Program-made: the position numbers and the translations under genes
From: Myxococcales bacterium
Lineage (GTDB): Bacteria > Myxococcota_A > Polyangia > Palsa-1104 > SHYY01
DNA: 32,119 nt
Assembly (NCBI GenBank): GCA_009692555.1
Contig: SHYY01000060.1
Location: 1 to 32,119 of the forward strand
Direction of reading: 5' to 3'
The notes under the pieces: generated by a model
The model's database searches: none
Seen by the model: the letters and a program-made list of their open reading frames with translations, nothing else
What the model was told of the DNA's origin: nothing
Part shown: positions 23,681-32,119 of the stretch, piece after piece
How the letters are laid out: the number at the start of each line of letters is the position of its first letter
How positions within the stretch are numbered: the first letter of the stretch is position 1

Positions 23681-25957
23681 ATGCGCTTTTCACTCGCCGC
23701 GCTGCTGTTCGTCACAGCGGCGCCCCTCCCTGCGTTTTCCGACGAGGTGGACGAGCTCACCGCCCGCGCGATCCAGGTCGAAGCCCGGGTGAAGGATCTC
23801 GACACCGAGCTCAAGCCCCCACCCGAGGCCTCCGCCCCCGAGATCGCCGATCGCCGCCTGATCGACGCCCAGGTGCTCTACGAGCTCAAGAACTACGAGG
23901 CCGCCGCGATCGTCCTGCTCGACGTGGTGCAGAAGTACCCCACCTCGGAGGCCTACCCCGAGGCCCTCTACTTCCTCGCCGACTCGCTCTACCTGAAGCG
24001 CGACTTCCTCTCCTCGCGCCGCTACTTCGAAAAGATCCTCGACGTCGGCGCTGCCACCAGGCGCTACCAGGAGGCCCTCCAGCGCCTGATCGAGCTCTCG
24101 CTCTACACCGGCGATTACACCCCGGTCGACGGCTACATCACCAGGCTCGAGGCGCTCCCGCCCGGCAAGCAGCTTCCGTCGGTGCCGTACGTCAAGGGCA
24201 AGTACTTCTACTTCCGCCAGCGCTACGACGACGCGCTCGCCGCCTTCGCCCAGATCCAGGCCGGCCACACCTACTGGTTCCACAGCCAGTACTTCATCGC
24301 CGCCGCCAAGGTGGCGCAGGGCAAGCTGGTCGACGCCATCGGCGCCTTCGACACGATCCTCAAGAACGAGACGAAGACCGACTCCCACCGCCGGATCGCC
24401 GAGCTGGCGCACCTCGGCATGGGGCGCGTCTACTACGACCGCGGCCAGTTCACCAACGCCAACGCCGAATATTCGAAGATTTCACAGAAATCGGAACTTT
24501 TCCCGGATGCGCTGTTCGAGCAGGCCTGGGTGTCGATCAAGGCCAAGGAGTACAAGAAGGCCTTCCGCGCGCTGGATCTCCTCCTCACCGCGAAGCCGGA
24601 CGATCCCCAGGTCCCCGAGGTCAAGCTGCTCGTCGGCAACCTGCACATCCGCGAGTCCGAGTGGAACGAGGCCACCAAATCGTTCGAGAAGACGCGCGAC
24701 GAGTTCGATCCGATCCACAAGCAGCTCGACGAGATCCTCGCCAAGCAGAGCGATCCGAAGCAGTTCTTCCAGGAGCTGATCGGCAAGAACCTGGGCAAGT
24801 TCGACGTCGCCAGCTACCTCCCGCCGCTGGTCATCAAGTGGGTGCGCGCCAACCCCGACATCGGCCACTTGGTCAACGTCACCAACGACCTGAACGATCT
24901 CAAGAAGTCGCTCGAAGAGTCGGACGAGATCGTGCGCCGCCTCGACAAGGCGGTGACCGGTCCGCAGCGCGTCAACATCTTCCCCGAGCTCGCCCGCGCC
25001 CGCACCAAGGCGCTCGAGGCCGGCAACGAGATCTCGGAGATCCAGAGGAAGCTCCTCGAGCACGAGCGCCAGCTGATCGGTCCCGCCGCGGGCGCCGAGC
25101 GCGGCCAGCTCGATCAGCTCGCCGCGCAGCGAACGCAGCTCGAGGCGCAGCTCGCCACCATGCCGCGCTCGGCCGACTCCTACCAGGAGCGGCTCAAGAA
25201 GGCGCGCTCGCAGTTCGACGAGCTCGACCGCCGCGCCAGCGAGATCAACGTGCTCCTCGCCAGCCTCGAAGCGCAGGTGGTGGCGATCGAGAAGTTCTAC
25301 CGCGACACGCGCAAGGATCAAAAGATCGATCCGCAGCAGTTCCAGAGCGAGCTGGCCCAGGTCCAGGCCACGCGCAACGGGCTGCGCAAGGAGTACGAGC
25401 TGCTCCGCCGCGATCTCGACGACGCGGTGCAGTCGGTCGGCATCGACGACGCGCAGATGCAGCAGGAGGAGGCGCTGAAGAAGCAGCTCGCCGATGGGAT
25501 GGCCCGCGAGCACGCCCTCGGCGCGGCGGTGCGCCAGCGCATGACCGGTCCCGAGCGCCAGAAGGTCGACCAGATCGCATCGGTGCTCGACCGCGCCCAC
25601 GCCGCGGACACCCTTCTGGTCGGCTTCAACGGCCGGATCGATGCGCTGGTCGACGAAAAGCTGAAGGACATCCGGGTCGGGATCGCCGAGGAGAAGGCCC
25701 ACGTCGCCGAGTACCAGCTGGCGCTCGGCGGCTATGCCACCGACGGCACCGTCATCGGCGGCGGGATCACCGCCGAGAGCTTCAAGAACGTGCAGGAGCG
25801 CTTCTACCAGATCGTGGTGCGCGCCGACGTCGGGATCATCGACGTGGCGTGGGCGCTCAAGCAGAACAAGACCGACGAAGATCAGCGCCTGGTGCGCGAG
25901 CAGAAGCGTGAGATCAAGCTCCTCGACGACGAGTTCAAGCAAGTGCTCAAGGAATAG
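23681..25957 (+). CDS. Exported TPR/coiled-coil protein, possible GltC/NfsC-like component
   Basis: 758 residues from ATG 23681. A signal peptide (FSLAALLFVTAAPLPAFS, cleaved before DEV) is followed by TPR-type helices over residues about 45-330, for example ALYFLADSLYLKRDFLSSRRYF, YFYFRQRYDDALAAFAQI and DALFEQAWVSIKAKEYKKAF. The second half is a long coiled-coil region rich in Glu, Lys, Arg and Gln (residues about 420-640), then a helical end. It is probably periplasmic or tethered to the outer membrane as an assembly scaffold. Myxococcus GltC and NfsC are TPR proteins of roughly this size preceding GltD/NfsD; the match is by size, order and architecture. Stop TAG at 25955-25957, 3 bp before the next gene's ATG. 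Confidence 0.85.
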   Translation: MRFSLAALLFVTAAPLPAFSDEVDELTARAIQVEARVKDLDTELKPPPEASAPEIADRRLIDAQVLYELKNYEAAAIVLLDVVQKYPTSEAYPEALYFLADSLYLKRDFLSSRRYFEKILDVGAATRRYQEALQRLIELSLYTGDYTPVDGYITRLEALPPGKQLPSVPYVKGKYFYFRQRYDDALAAFAQIQAGHTYWFHSQYFIAAAKVAQGKLVDAIGAFDTILKNETKTDSHRRIAELAHLGMGRVYYDRGQFTNANAEYSKISQKSELFPDALFEQAWVSIKAKEYKKAFRALDLLLTAKPDDPQVPEVKLLVGNLHIRESEWNEATKSFEKTRDEFDPIHKQLDEILAKQSDPKQFFQELIGKNLGKFDVASYLPPLVIKWVRANPDIGHLVNVTNDLNDLKKSLEESDEIVRRLDKAVTGPQRVNIFPELARARTKALEAGNEISEIQRKLLEHERQLIGPAAGAERGQLDQLAAQRTQLEAQLATMPRSADSYQERLKKARSQFDELDRRASEINVLLASLEAQVVAIEKFYRDTRKDQKIDPQQFQSELAQVQATRNGLRKEYELLRRDLDDAVQSVGIDDAQMQQEEALKKQLADGMAREHALGAAVRQRMTGPERQKVDQIASVLDRAHAADTLLVGFNGRIDALVDEKLKDIRVGIAEEKAHVAEYQLALGGYATDGTVIGGGITAESFKNVQERFYQIVVRADVGIIDVAWALKQNKTDEDQRLVREQKREIKLLDDEFKQVLKE

Positions 25958-25960
25958 ACC

Positions 25961-28900
25961 ATGAACCGCTGGCTGCTCCGCACATTTGGGTCATCACTGG
26001 CCCTTGGGATCGCCCTCGCCCTCGCCCTGAACGTGCAGGGTCCGGCGGTGGCCGTCGCCGACCGGCTCGGTCCGCTCACCGCCGAGGACCTCAAGGAGCT
26101 CGACGCCATGCAGGCGGCGGTCGGACAGTTCGAGGCCGCCTCGAAGGACTACAAGGGCACCGTTTCGCACATCGTCAAGCAGGAGTACGAGAAGAAACGG
26201 CACGAGCTGCAGGCGCGCTACGAGGGCCAGATCAAGGAGATCGAGAAGGAGGAGAAGCTGCGCCGCGGCGACGCCATCACCCTCTTCGAGCGCTGGCTCG
26301 GCAAGTACCCGAAAGACAAGCGCTGGACGCCCGATGTCATCTTCCGCCTCGCCGAGCTCTATTTCGAGCGCTCGAACGACGACTACCTGGCCGCCGTCGA
26401 CAACGCGCAGAAGGCCGCCGACGCCGCCAGCAAGGATCCCAACGCGCCGCAGGTGAACGCGCCGGTCACGCCGGATTACCAGAAGACGATCGACCTCTAC
26501 AAGCGCCTCATCGCCGAGTTCCCGCAGCACCGCTTTCTCGACGGTGCGCACTACCTGCTCGGCTACTGCCTCGGTGAAATGACCAAGGAGGCGGAGGCCC
26601 GCCAGGCGCTGCTCGGCCTGGTCTGCCAGAACCACTTCAAGGCGCTCGATCCTCCGCCACCGCCCGCCCCGACCAAGGCCAAGGGCGAAGGCCAGGCGGC
26701 GTTCGTCGATCCCTACCTCGATTGCAAGCCGATCAAGGACGAGTCGCGCTTCAACCCCGAGGCGTGGACGCGCATCGGCGAGTACCACTTCGACTACAAC
26801 GAGCTCGAGCTGGCGATCGCCGCCTACGCGCGCGTGCTCCAGTACAAGGATTCGCCCTACTTCGACAAGGCGCTCTACAAGCTCGCCTGGTCCTACTACC
26901 GCGCCGACAAGTACCCCGAGGCGATCAAGCGCTTCGACGAGCTGGTGATCTTCTCGGATCTCAAGAAGACCGAGTCGGGCAAGGAGGGCTCGGATCTGCG
27001 CCAGGAGTCGGTCCAGTACCTCGCGATCTCCTTCCAGGAGAAGGACTGGAACGGCGACTCCGTGCCCGATTTCCAGGAAGTCAACCCCTCGGAATCGCTC
27101 CTGATCCAGCAGCAGAAGGCGAAAGTCCAGGCGCTCACCCGGATCGACGAATCCTACAACGGGCGCGATGGCGAGCCGCACGTCCACGAGATCTACCAGC
27201 GCCTCGGCGACATCTACTACGACCAGACCGAGTACCTCCAGGCGATCGAGGTCTACAAGCGGCTGCTCGAGAAGTGGCCCTACGATCCCAACAACCCGAA
27301 GGTCCAGGATCGCATCGTCGTCGTCTACGAGCGGCGGCGCGAGTTCGACAAGGCGCTCGAGGAGCGCGGCAAGCTGGCCAAGGACTACGCGGCGGGCACC
27401 AAGTGGCGCCTGAAGAACGGCGACAACCGCGAGGCGATACAGACCGCCAACGAGCTCGCCGAGATGTCGCTCCTGAAGTACGCCACCGATCACCACAAGG
27501 CGGCGCAGACCCAGAAGAAGCTCGCGCTGGCGAGCACCCCGCCCGACGGCAGGAAGCTCGAGTTCGCGCTCAAGGAGTACGGGCTGGCCGCCGACGGATA
27601 CGCCAAGTACCTGGAAACATACCAGAATTCCAAGGCAACCTACGAGTACACCTACTTCTACGCCGAGACCCTCTACTTCTCGGGCCGCTTCTCCGAGGCC
27701 GCGGTGCAGTACGAGAAGGTCCGCGACTCGAACCTCGACAACAAGTACCTCGAGGACTCCGCCTTCAACGCGGTCAAGTCCTACGAGCTCCTCGTCGATG
27801 GCCAGCAGAAGGCCGGCAAGCTGGTCTTCCCGCCGATCCCGACCACCGAGAAGGTCAAGGCGCCGGTGACCGCGCTGCCGATCCCCGAGGACGTGGTCAA
27901 GATGCAGAGCGCGTACGACGCCTACGCCAAGACGGTGCCGAACTCCCCGCGCCTCGCCACCATGACCTACAAGGCGGCCGAGATCGACTTCAAGTACCTC
28001 GAGTTCGAGAAGTCGCGCCCACGCTTCCAGACCATCATCGACAAGTACTGCCAAGACCCGGTCTCCGCGCAGGCCGGCAAGGCGATCCTCACCAGCTTCA
28101 CCATCGAGAACAACCTCGAGAAGATCGTCGAGTGGTCGGAGAAGCTCCTCAAGTCCCAGTGCGGCGGCGGCGCTGCGATCGGCGCGGGCACCCCGGGAAC
28201 GCCCGACAAACCCGACGAGGCGAGCGGCATCGCCGTCACCCTGAACGACGCGAAGTTCGAGATCGCCAACAAGCTGTACGACGCCGGCAAGCTGGAGGAG
28301 GCGGCCGACGCCTTCGTCAAGGTGGTCGACGGCAACCCGACCAACATCGGCGGCAAGAACGACAAGGCGCTGAACAACGCCGCGGTCGGCTACGAGAAGG
28401 TGAGCCGCTTCGCCGCCGCCACCAAGCTCTACGAGCGCATCGTGCAGGAGTACCCGAAGAGCGAATTCGTCGACGAGGCGCTCTTCCGTACCGCGATCAA
28501 CTACCAGAAGTACTTCGAGTTCGACAAGGCGGTGGTGTCGTTCCAGCGCCTCGCCGGCGACGCGCGCTTTGCGGGCTCGAAGCACCGCACCGACTCGCTC
28601 TTCAACGCCGCGGTGATCCTCGAGAACGATCAGGCCTACGAGGAGGCGGCCCGGCTGTTCCAGCAGTACGCGAAGGATCCGAACGTGAAGCGCGAAGATC
28701 AGGCCGAGGCCTTCTTCCGCTCGGGCAACATCTATCTCAAGGCCAAAGATGCTGGCCGCGCGTTGAAGACCTTTGGTGACTACCTCCGCAACTACACCGG
28801 CGACTCGAAGCGCGAGATCGAGGCGCAGTACCGCATCGCCGAGGCGATCGAGCAGCAGAAGGGGCGCGCGGCGGCCATGAGCCAGTACAAGCGGGTCGCC

Positions 28901-29479
28901 GCCGACGGTGGGCGCGTGGCGGCCGCCTCCGACGCGGCGGAGTTCCCGGCGCACTCGCAGTTCAACAGCGCCGAGATGGACCTTCAGAACGGCCTCGAGA
29001 AGATGAAGATCTCCCTCGGCTCGAAGAAGGACGCGGCCGCCGAGTTCGCCAAGGCGCTCGAGAAGTACAAGGTCGAGATCGCGCGCATGACCGGCGAGTA
29101 CAACAAGGCGATCGCCTACAAGCGCGTCACCTGGTCACTCGCCGGCTACTTCCGCATCGGTTATGTGTACGAGCTGCTCTCGAAGCAGCTCTCGTCGATC
29201 CTCACCGCGCCCTGCCCGGCCGAGATTATGAAGAAGTACCAGCAGGAGGGCTGCGACGCCTACCTCGGGCAGGTCGGTGACGCGATCGGTCCGGAGGTGA
29301 TCAAGATCGACGAGGAGGTCATCAAGCGCTACCGCACCACCCTCGAGCAGGCGGCCAAGATCGGCGTGTCGAACGAGTGGACGAGGCTCGCGCGCAACCG
29401 GGCGAACGCCTTCAAGCCGGAGGAGTTCCCGATGATCAAGGACGAGAAGGTCGACTTCCAGATGGAGCCGCCCCAGTGA
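25961..29479 (+). CDS. Large exported TPR protein, possible GltD/AgnA/NfsD-like component
   Basis: 1172 residues from ATG 25961, 3 bp after the preceding stop. The signal peptide is WLLRTFGSSLALGIALALAL, ending near AVA-DRL. The mature protein is a chain of TPR-like repeats: WTPDVIFRLAELYFERSNDDY, LDGAHYLLGYCLGEM, FNPEAWTRIGEYHFDYNELEL, FDKALYKLAWSYYRADKYPEA, VHEIYQRLGDIYYDQTEY, TYEYTYFYAETLYFSGRFSEA, DEALFRTAINYQKYFEFDKA and others. A Pro-rich linker is near residue 235 and a Gly/Ala-rich spacer near residue 735. The repeats would build a long superhelical scaffold across the periplasm. Size (about 1200 aa) and position match GltD/AgnA and NfsD of Myxococcus. The identification is inferential. 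Confidence 0.85.
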   Translation: MNRWLLRTFGSSLALGIALALALNVQGPAVAVADRLGPLTAEDLKELDAMQAAVGQFEAASKDYKGTVSHIVKQEYEKKRHELQARYEGQIKEIEKEEKLRRGDAITLFERWLGKYPKDKRWTPDVIFRLAELYFERSNDDYLAAVDNAQKAADAASKDPNAPQVNAPVTPDYQKTIDLYKRLIAEFPQHRFLDGAHYLLGYCLGEMTKEAEARQALLGLVCQNHFKALDPPPPPAPTKAKGEGQAAFVDPYLDCKPIKDESRFNPEAWTRIGEYHFDYNELELAIAAYARVLQYKDSPYFDKALYKLAWSYYRADKYPEAIKRFDELVIFSDLKKTESGKEGSDLRQESVQYLAISFQEKDWNGDSVPDFQEVNPSESLLIQQQKAKVQALTRIDESYNGRDGEPHVHEIYQRLGDIYYDQTEYLQAIEVYKRLLEKWPYDPNNPKVQDRIVVVYERRREFDKALEERGKLAKDYAAGTKWRLKNGDNREAIQTANELAEMSLLKYATDHHKAAQTQKKLALASTPPDGRKLEFALKEYGLAADGYAKYLETYQNSKATYEYTYFYAETLYFSGRFSEAAVQYEKVRDSNLDNKYLEDSAFNAVKSYELLVDGQQKAGKLVFPPIPTTEKVKAPVTALPIPEDVVKMQSAYDAYAKTVPNSPRLATMTYKAAEIDFKYLEFEKSRPRFQTIIDKYCQDPVSAQAGKAILTSFTIENNLEKIVEWSEKLLKSQCGGGAAIGAGTPGTPDKPDEASGIAVTLNDAKFEIANKLYDAGKLEEAADAFVKVVDGNPTNIGGKNDKALNNAAVGYEKVSRFAAATKLYERIVQEYPKSEFVDEALFRTAINYQKYFEFDKAVVSFQRLAGDARFAGSKHRTDSLFNAAVILENDQAYEEAARLFQQYAKDPNVKREDQAEAFFRSGNIYLKAKDAGRALKTFGDYLRNYTGDSKREIEAQYRIAEAIEQQKGRAAAMSQYKRVAADGGRVAAASDAAEFPAHSQFNSAEMDLQNGLEKMKISLGSKKDAAAEFAKALEKYKVEIARMTGEYNKAIAYKRVTWSLAGYFRIGYVYELLSKQLSSILTAPCPAEIMKKYQQEGCDAYLGQVGDAIGPEVIKIDEEVIKRYRTTLEQAAKIGVSNEWTRLARNRANAFKPEEFPMIKDEKVDFQMEPPQ

Positions 29480-29487
29480 GGCGCTTC

Positions 29488-30435
29488 ATGAGACCGCTCG
29501 CCCTGGCTCTTGGCCTCGTCGCCCTGCCTGCGATTGTTGCGGCGCAGCAAGCCCCGCTCCCGGCCCAGCCCGCGGGCGATCCCGCCCCCGACGCCGCCGT
29601 GGCCGTCGACCAGATCAAGCGCGGTCGCTACGAGGACGCGATCGTCTCCGCCAAGCGGGCGCTCTCGCGCGACGAGCGCTACGTGCCGGCGCTGATGGCG
29701 ATGGCGAAGGCCTACTTCCACCTGAAGAAGTACGAGCTGTCGACGGCGATCCTCGACCTCGTCCAGAAGCTCGATCCGCAGAACGCCGAGAGCTTCAACA
29801 TCCTCGGCTTCATCGCGCTGACCCGCAACGACGGCATCTCGGCCACCCAGGCGTTCAAGAAGGCCACCGAGCTGAAGGACGATTACGGGATCGCCTGGAA
29901 CAGCCTCTCCGCGCAGTACATCCTGCAGAAGAACTACGACGGCGCGCTGCAGGCGAGCGAGAAGGCGGTGCAGCACCTCCCGAACTTCGACAAAGCGCAC
30001 TTGAACCTCGGCGCGGCCTATCGCGGCAAGCAGATGTACGTCGAGGCGGAGCGCGAGTTCCGCAAGGCGCTGGAGCTGAACCCGGGCTACGCCGAGGCCT
30101 TCTTCAACCTCGGCATCCTCTACCTCGACGCCCCCAAGATGGGCGAGATGGACGTGGTGACCAGGTACAACACCGCGATCGGGCACCTCGCGAAGTACAA
30201 GAACCTGGCGAGCTTCCGCCTGACCAAGGACGACCCCTCGGACGGCTTCATCGACGAGGCGCGCAAGGGGATCGAACGCGAGCAGAAGCGCCTCCAGCGC
30301 CTGGAGAAGCAGAAGGAGCGCGATCGCGCCAAGGCAGCCGCGCAGCCGCCCGCGCAGCCACCGGCAGCGGCGCCGGGCACCGAGGGTGCACCGGCCGCGC
30401 CCCAGGGTGAGCAGCCGCCAGGGACCCCGCAGTGA
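29488..30435 (+). CDS. Exported TPR protein, possible GltE/NfsE-like component
   Basis: 315 residues from ATG 29488, preceded by GAGG at 29478-29481. An alternative GTG at 29476 overlaps the previous stop as GTGA, has GGAG 8 nt upstream and would add four residues (VRRF). The signal peptide is MRPLALALGLVALPAIVA, ending AQQ. Three to five TPRs follow between residues about 45 and 225 (e.g. PALMAMAKAYFHLKKYELS, ESFNILGFIALTRNDGIS, AHLNLGAAYRGKQMYVEA, AEAFFNLGILYLD). Then comes a basic coiled coil (EREQKRLQRLEKQKERDRAK) and a Pro/Ala/Gln-rich tail. A small periplasmic TPR protein in this position matches GltE/NfsE, again by architecture and order only. Confidence 0.82.
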   Translation: MRPLALALGLVALPAIVAAQQAPLPAQPAGDPAPDAAVAVDQIKRGRYEDAIVSAKRALSRDERYVPALMAMAKAYFHLKKYELSTAILDLVQKLDPQNAESFNILGFIALTRNDGISATQAFKKATELKDDYGIAWNSLSAQYILQKNYDGALQASEKAVQHLPNFDKAHLNLGAAYRGKQMYVEAEREFRKALELNPGYAEAFFNLGILYLDAPKMGEMDVVTRYNTAIGHLAKYKNLASFRLTKDDPSDGFIDEARKGIEREQKRLQRLEKQKERDRAKAAAQPPAQPPAAAPGTEGAPAAPQGEQPPGTPQ

Positions 30436-30449
30436 CCCGGAGAACCATC

Positions 30450-30749
30450 ATGCGCAGCAACTTCCTCCTCGCCGCACTCTTTGTTGGAGGCGCCGGAGGC
30501 GCCAGTCTGGCCTTTCCGCTCGTCGCGCACGCCGAGGACAGCGCCGCCCCCCCCAAGGTGAAGGTCGAGCGCTCCGCCTCCGGGCAGAAGATCTTCCGCA
30601 TCACCGAGGGCATCGTCGTCGAGGGCAGGATCCAGAAGCCGAACGCCTTCTACGTGCTGCAGCGCTCGTCGATCGACTACGACTGGGAGACCCTGAAGCA
30701 GGACTTCCTGCCGCGGGTCCTCGAGGCCACGTCGCACCATCCGTTCTGA
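30450..30749 (+). CDS. Small exported protein, possible GltF/NfsF-like component
   Basis: 99 residues from ATG 30450 with GGAG at about 30439-30442; a GTG at 30432 overlapping the previous stop as GTGA would add six residues. The N-terminus MRSNFLLAALFVGGAGGASL plus FPLVAHA forms a signal peptide, leaving about 70 mature residues with one compact domain: KIFRITEGIVVEGRIQKPNA, then FYVLQRSSIDYDW and a helical end. The phrase 'IVVEGRIQKPNAFYVLQ' suggests a small beta structure. The short length and the place between a TPR gene and a TonB-like gene fit GltF/NfsF. No catalytic residues are evident. It may bridge periplasmic and inner-membrane parts. Confidence 0.75.
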   Translation: MRSNFLLAALFVGGAGGASLAFPLVAHAEDSAAPPKVKVERSASGQKIFRITEGIVVEGRIQKPNAFYVLQRSSIDYDWETLKQDFLPRVLEATSHHPF

Positions 30750-30766
30750 GAAAGAGGCGATCCGAA

Positions 30767-32119
30767 ATGGGCCAGATCCAGAAACCAGGCAGCGCGCAGC
30801 AGGGCCGGGGCGCACCTCCGGGCGGTCCGTCCGGCGGCGGCGGCGGCGGCGGCCCGAAGATCCTGCGCATCGGCGTGATCCAGAGCGGCAAGATCGTCGA
30901 GGAGCGGCTGGTCCGCAAGCGCGAGAACGTCACCGTCGGGCAGTCGGCGAAGAACACCTTCGTCGTGCCGGCCTCGAACACCCTGCCGCGCTCGTTCGTG
31001 CTCTTCGAGATCCGGCCGCAGGGCTACGCGATGAACTTCACCGAGGGGATGGACGGCCGGATCGCCTTCGACGTGAACACCACGCCGGTGACGCTGGCCC
31101 AGCTCCGCGGCAAGGAGCAGAAGCACGGCGAGATGTACCACACGCTGCTCAACGATCGCTCGCGCGGCAAGATCGTGATCGGCGACGTCACCATCCTCTT
31201 CCAGTTCGTCTCGCCGCCTCCGGTGCAGCCGCGGCCGCAGCTTCCCCCGTCGGTGCGCGGCTCGATCACCCAGGACCTCGACTGGCTGATGATCGGGATC
31301 GTCGCCTTCTCGTTCGTCACCCACATCGGCTTCGTGATCTACCTCCGCAACGTCGACTGGCCGCGCAAGCCCGACATCGAGGAGATCCCCGACCGCTTCG
31401 TGCAGATGATCGTTCCGAAGAAGCCCGAGGAGAAGAAGGTCGAGAAGGTCGATCCGAACGCCAACAAGCTGGCCGACTCGAAGGCCGACAAGAAGAAGGG
31501 CGACGGCGACAAGAAGAAGCCCGCGGCGGTGCGTGACCCCGAGGCCGAAGCGCGCGCCGCCGCCAAAGCGGCCGACGAGCGCCGGGCGAAGATGACCAAG
31601 GATGTCGCGAGCATGGGCGTGCTGAAGATCCTCGGCGCACGCGGCGAGGACGGCACCATCGCCGACCTTGTGAAGGGCGGCGATCCGGGCGGCGATGCCG
31701 ACAAGGTGTTCGCCCAGGTCGGCGGCGTCGGCGTGGCCGGCGCGGGCGAGGGCGGCGGGCTGCGCTCGCGCGGCGCGGGCGGCACCGGCAGCATGCGCGG
31801 CGGAGGCGGCATCCGCGCCGCGGGCCCGGGCGAGGTCGGCACCGGCGACAAGGGCGCGGAGAAGGTCGTGATCATGCGCGGCTCGGTGAAGGACAGCGCC
31901 CCGGTCGACATCGACGGTTCGCTGGATCCGAACGTCGTCGCCAACACCATCCGCAGCCGCAAGGGTGCGATCATCGCCTGCTACGAGAAGGCCCTGAAGC
32001 GCAACCCGAGCCTCGCAGGCAAGATCCAGCTGCACTTCACGATCAGCTCGATCGGCAAGGTCACGGGTGCCGACATCGAGAGCAACTCCCTCGGCGACGA
32101 CGAGGTCGGCTCCTGCATG
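30767..32119 (+). CDS. FHA-like/single-span/AgmX-PglI TonB-like C-terminal protein, 3'-truncated (possible GltG/NfsG-like)
   Basis: At least 451 residues from ATG 30767, with AGAGGCGA upstream, running off the right edge with no stop. Parts in order: a flexible Gly/Pro-rich N-terminus (about 1-32); an FHA-like beta domain (about 33-145) with ILRIGVIQSGKIVEERLV and NTLPRSFVLFEIRPQGYAM; a membrane span WLMIGIVAFSFVTHIGFVIYL (about 172-192); a Lys/Glu/Asp-rich periplasmic linker; glycine-rich stretches (about 320-365); and from about 395 the AgmX/PglI C-terminal domain, IACYEKALKRNPSLAGKI then LHFTISSIGKV. The span after a cytoplasmic domain and the TonB-like end suggest the energy-receiving inner-membrane partner of an ExbB/ExbD motor, as GltG/GltJ are of AglRQS. 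The nearest ExbB/ExbD genes are at 12328-13430. Confidence 0.9.
   Translation, partial: MGQIQKPGSAQQGRGAPPGGPSGGGGGGGPKILRIGVIQSGKIVEERLVRKRENVTVGQSAKNTFVVPASNTLPRSFVLFEIRPQGYAMNFTEGMDGRIAFDVNTTPVTLAQLRGKEQKHGEMYHTLLNDRSRGKIVIGDVTILFQFVSPPPVQPRPQLPPSVRGSITQDLDWLMIGIVAFSFVTHIGFVIYLRNVDWPRKPDIEEIPDRFVQMIVPKKPEEKKVEKVDPNANKLADSKADKKKGDGDKKKPAAVRDPEAEARAAAKAADERRAKMTKDVASMGVLKILGARGEDGTIADLVKGGDPGGDADKVFAQVGGVGVAGAGEGGGLRSRGAGGTGSMRGGGGIRAAGPGEVGTGDKGAEKVVIMRGSVKDSAPVDIDGSLDPNVVANTIRSRKGAIIACYEKALKRNPSLAGKIQLHFTISSIGKVTGADIESNSLGDDEVGSCM

Noticed and set aside
25994..28954. 986-codon antisense ORF on the minus strand
   Set aside because: It is the shadow of the 1172-aa TPR gene, whose TPR pattern and codon use are clear on the plus strand.
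30677..32035. 452-codon minus-strand ORF at the right end
   Set aside because: The plus-strand frame from ATG 30767 has a membrane span and an AgmX/PglI domain and stays open to the window edge.

Overview
The window is very GC-rich, with third codon positions almost always G or C, and it is packed with short-gap operons. The content suggests a member of the Myxococcota (deltaproteobacterial/myxobacterial lineage). The markers are a kinase-type TolB-like/TPR regulator, an AgmX/PglI-type C-terminal domain, several large periplasmic TPR proteins, ExbB/ExbD and many lipoproteins. This is inferred from gene families, not from a marker gene. High GC produces long antisense ORFs, which I left out.

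Layout. 1-1670: 3' part of a TolB-like/TPR protein that opens with in-frame 39-bp repeats. 1731-5066 (minus): a truncated 60-residue fragment, a methyltransferase-TPR gene whose 5' end is frameshifted, and a DNA methyltransferase. 5181-9048 (plus): a phage-gpD/VgrG-like hub protein with a long repetitive tail, then a SAM methyltransferase. 9057-9858 (minus): a lipoyl-less 2-oxoacid dehydrogenase-type acyltransferase, divergent from a lipoprotein at 9912. 10430-13430 (minus): an exbB-exbD-PIG-L deacetylase-alcohol dehydrogenase operon. 13611-14769 (plus): two exported proteins. 14820-18124: an epimerase/ABC-2 transporter operon. 18125-18470: no intact gene, only a remnant of mtnA. 18471-20198: a polytopic membrane protein. 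20321-22008: the classical rplU-rpmA-obgE operon. 22085-32119: a run of exported proteins reading off the right end.

The most interesting part is 22085 to the right edge. Two paralogous exported coiled-coil proteins come first. They are followed by a 758-aa TPR/coiled-coil protein, an 1172-aa TPR protein, a TPR protein of about 315 aa, a small exported protein, and a protein with an FHA-like N-terminus, one membrane span and a TonB-like AgmX/PglI C-terminus. Sizes and order resemble the C-D-E-F-G genes of the Myxococcus Glt (gliding) and Nfs (spore coat) envelope machines. The ExbB/ExbD pair at 12328-13430 is the kind of proton-driven motor such machines use (AglRQS in Myxococcus), so the window may hold a motor and a large part of the trans-envelope complex. 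This link is inference.

Several genes show decay or assembly errors: a frameshift in the methyltransferase-TPR gene, another at the start of the acyltransferase gene, a truncated oxygenase-like fragment and the 49-codon mtnA remnant. No tRNA, rRNA, CRISPR array, insertion sequence or replication origin was seen.
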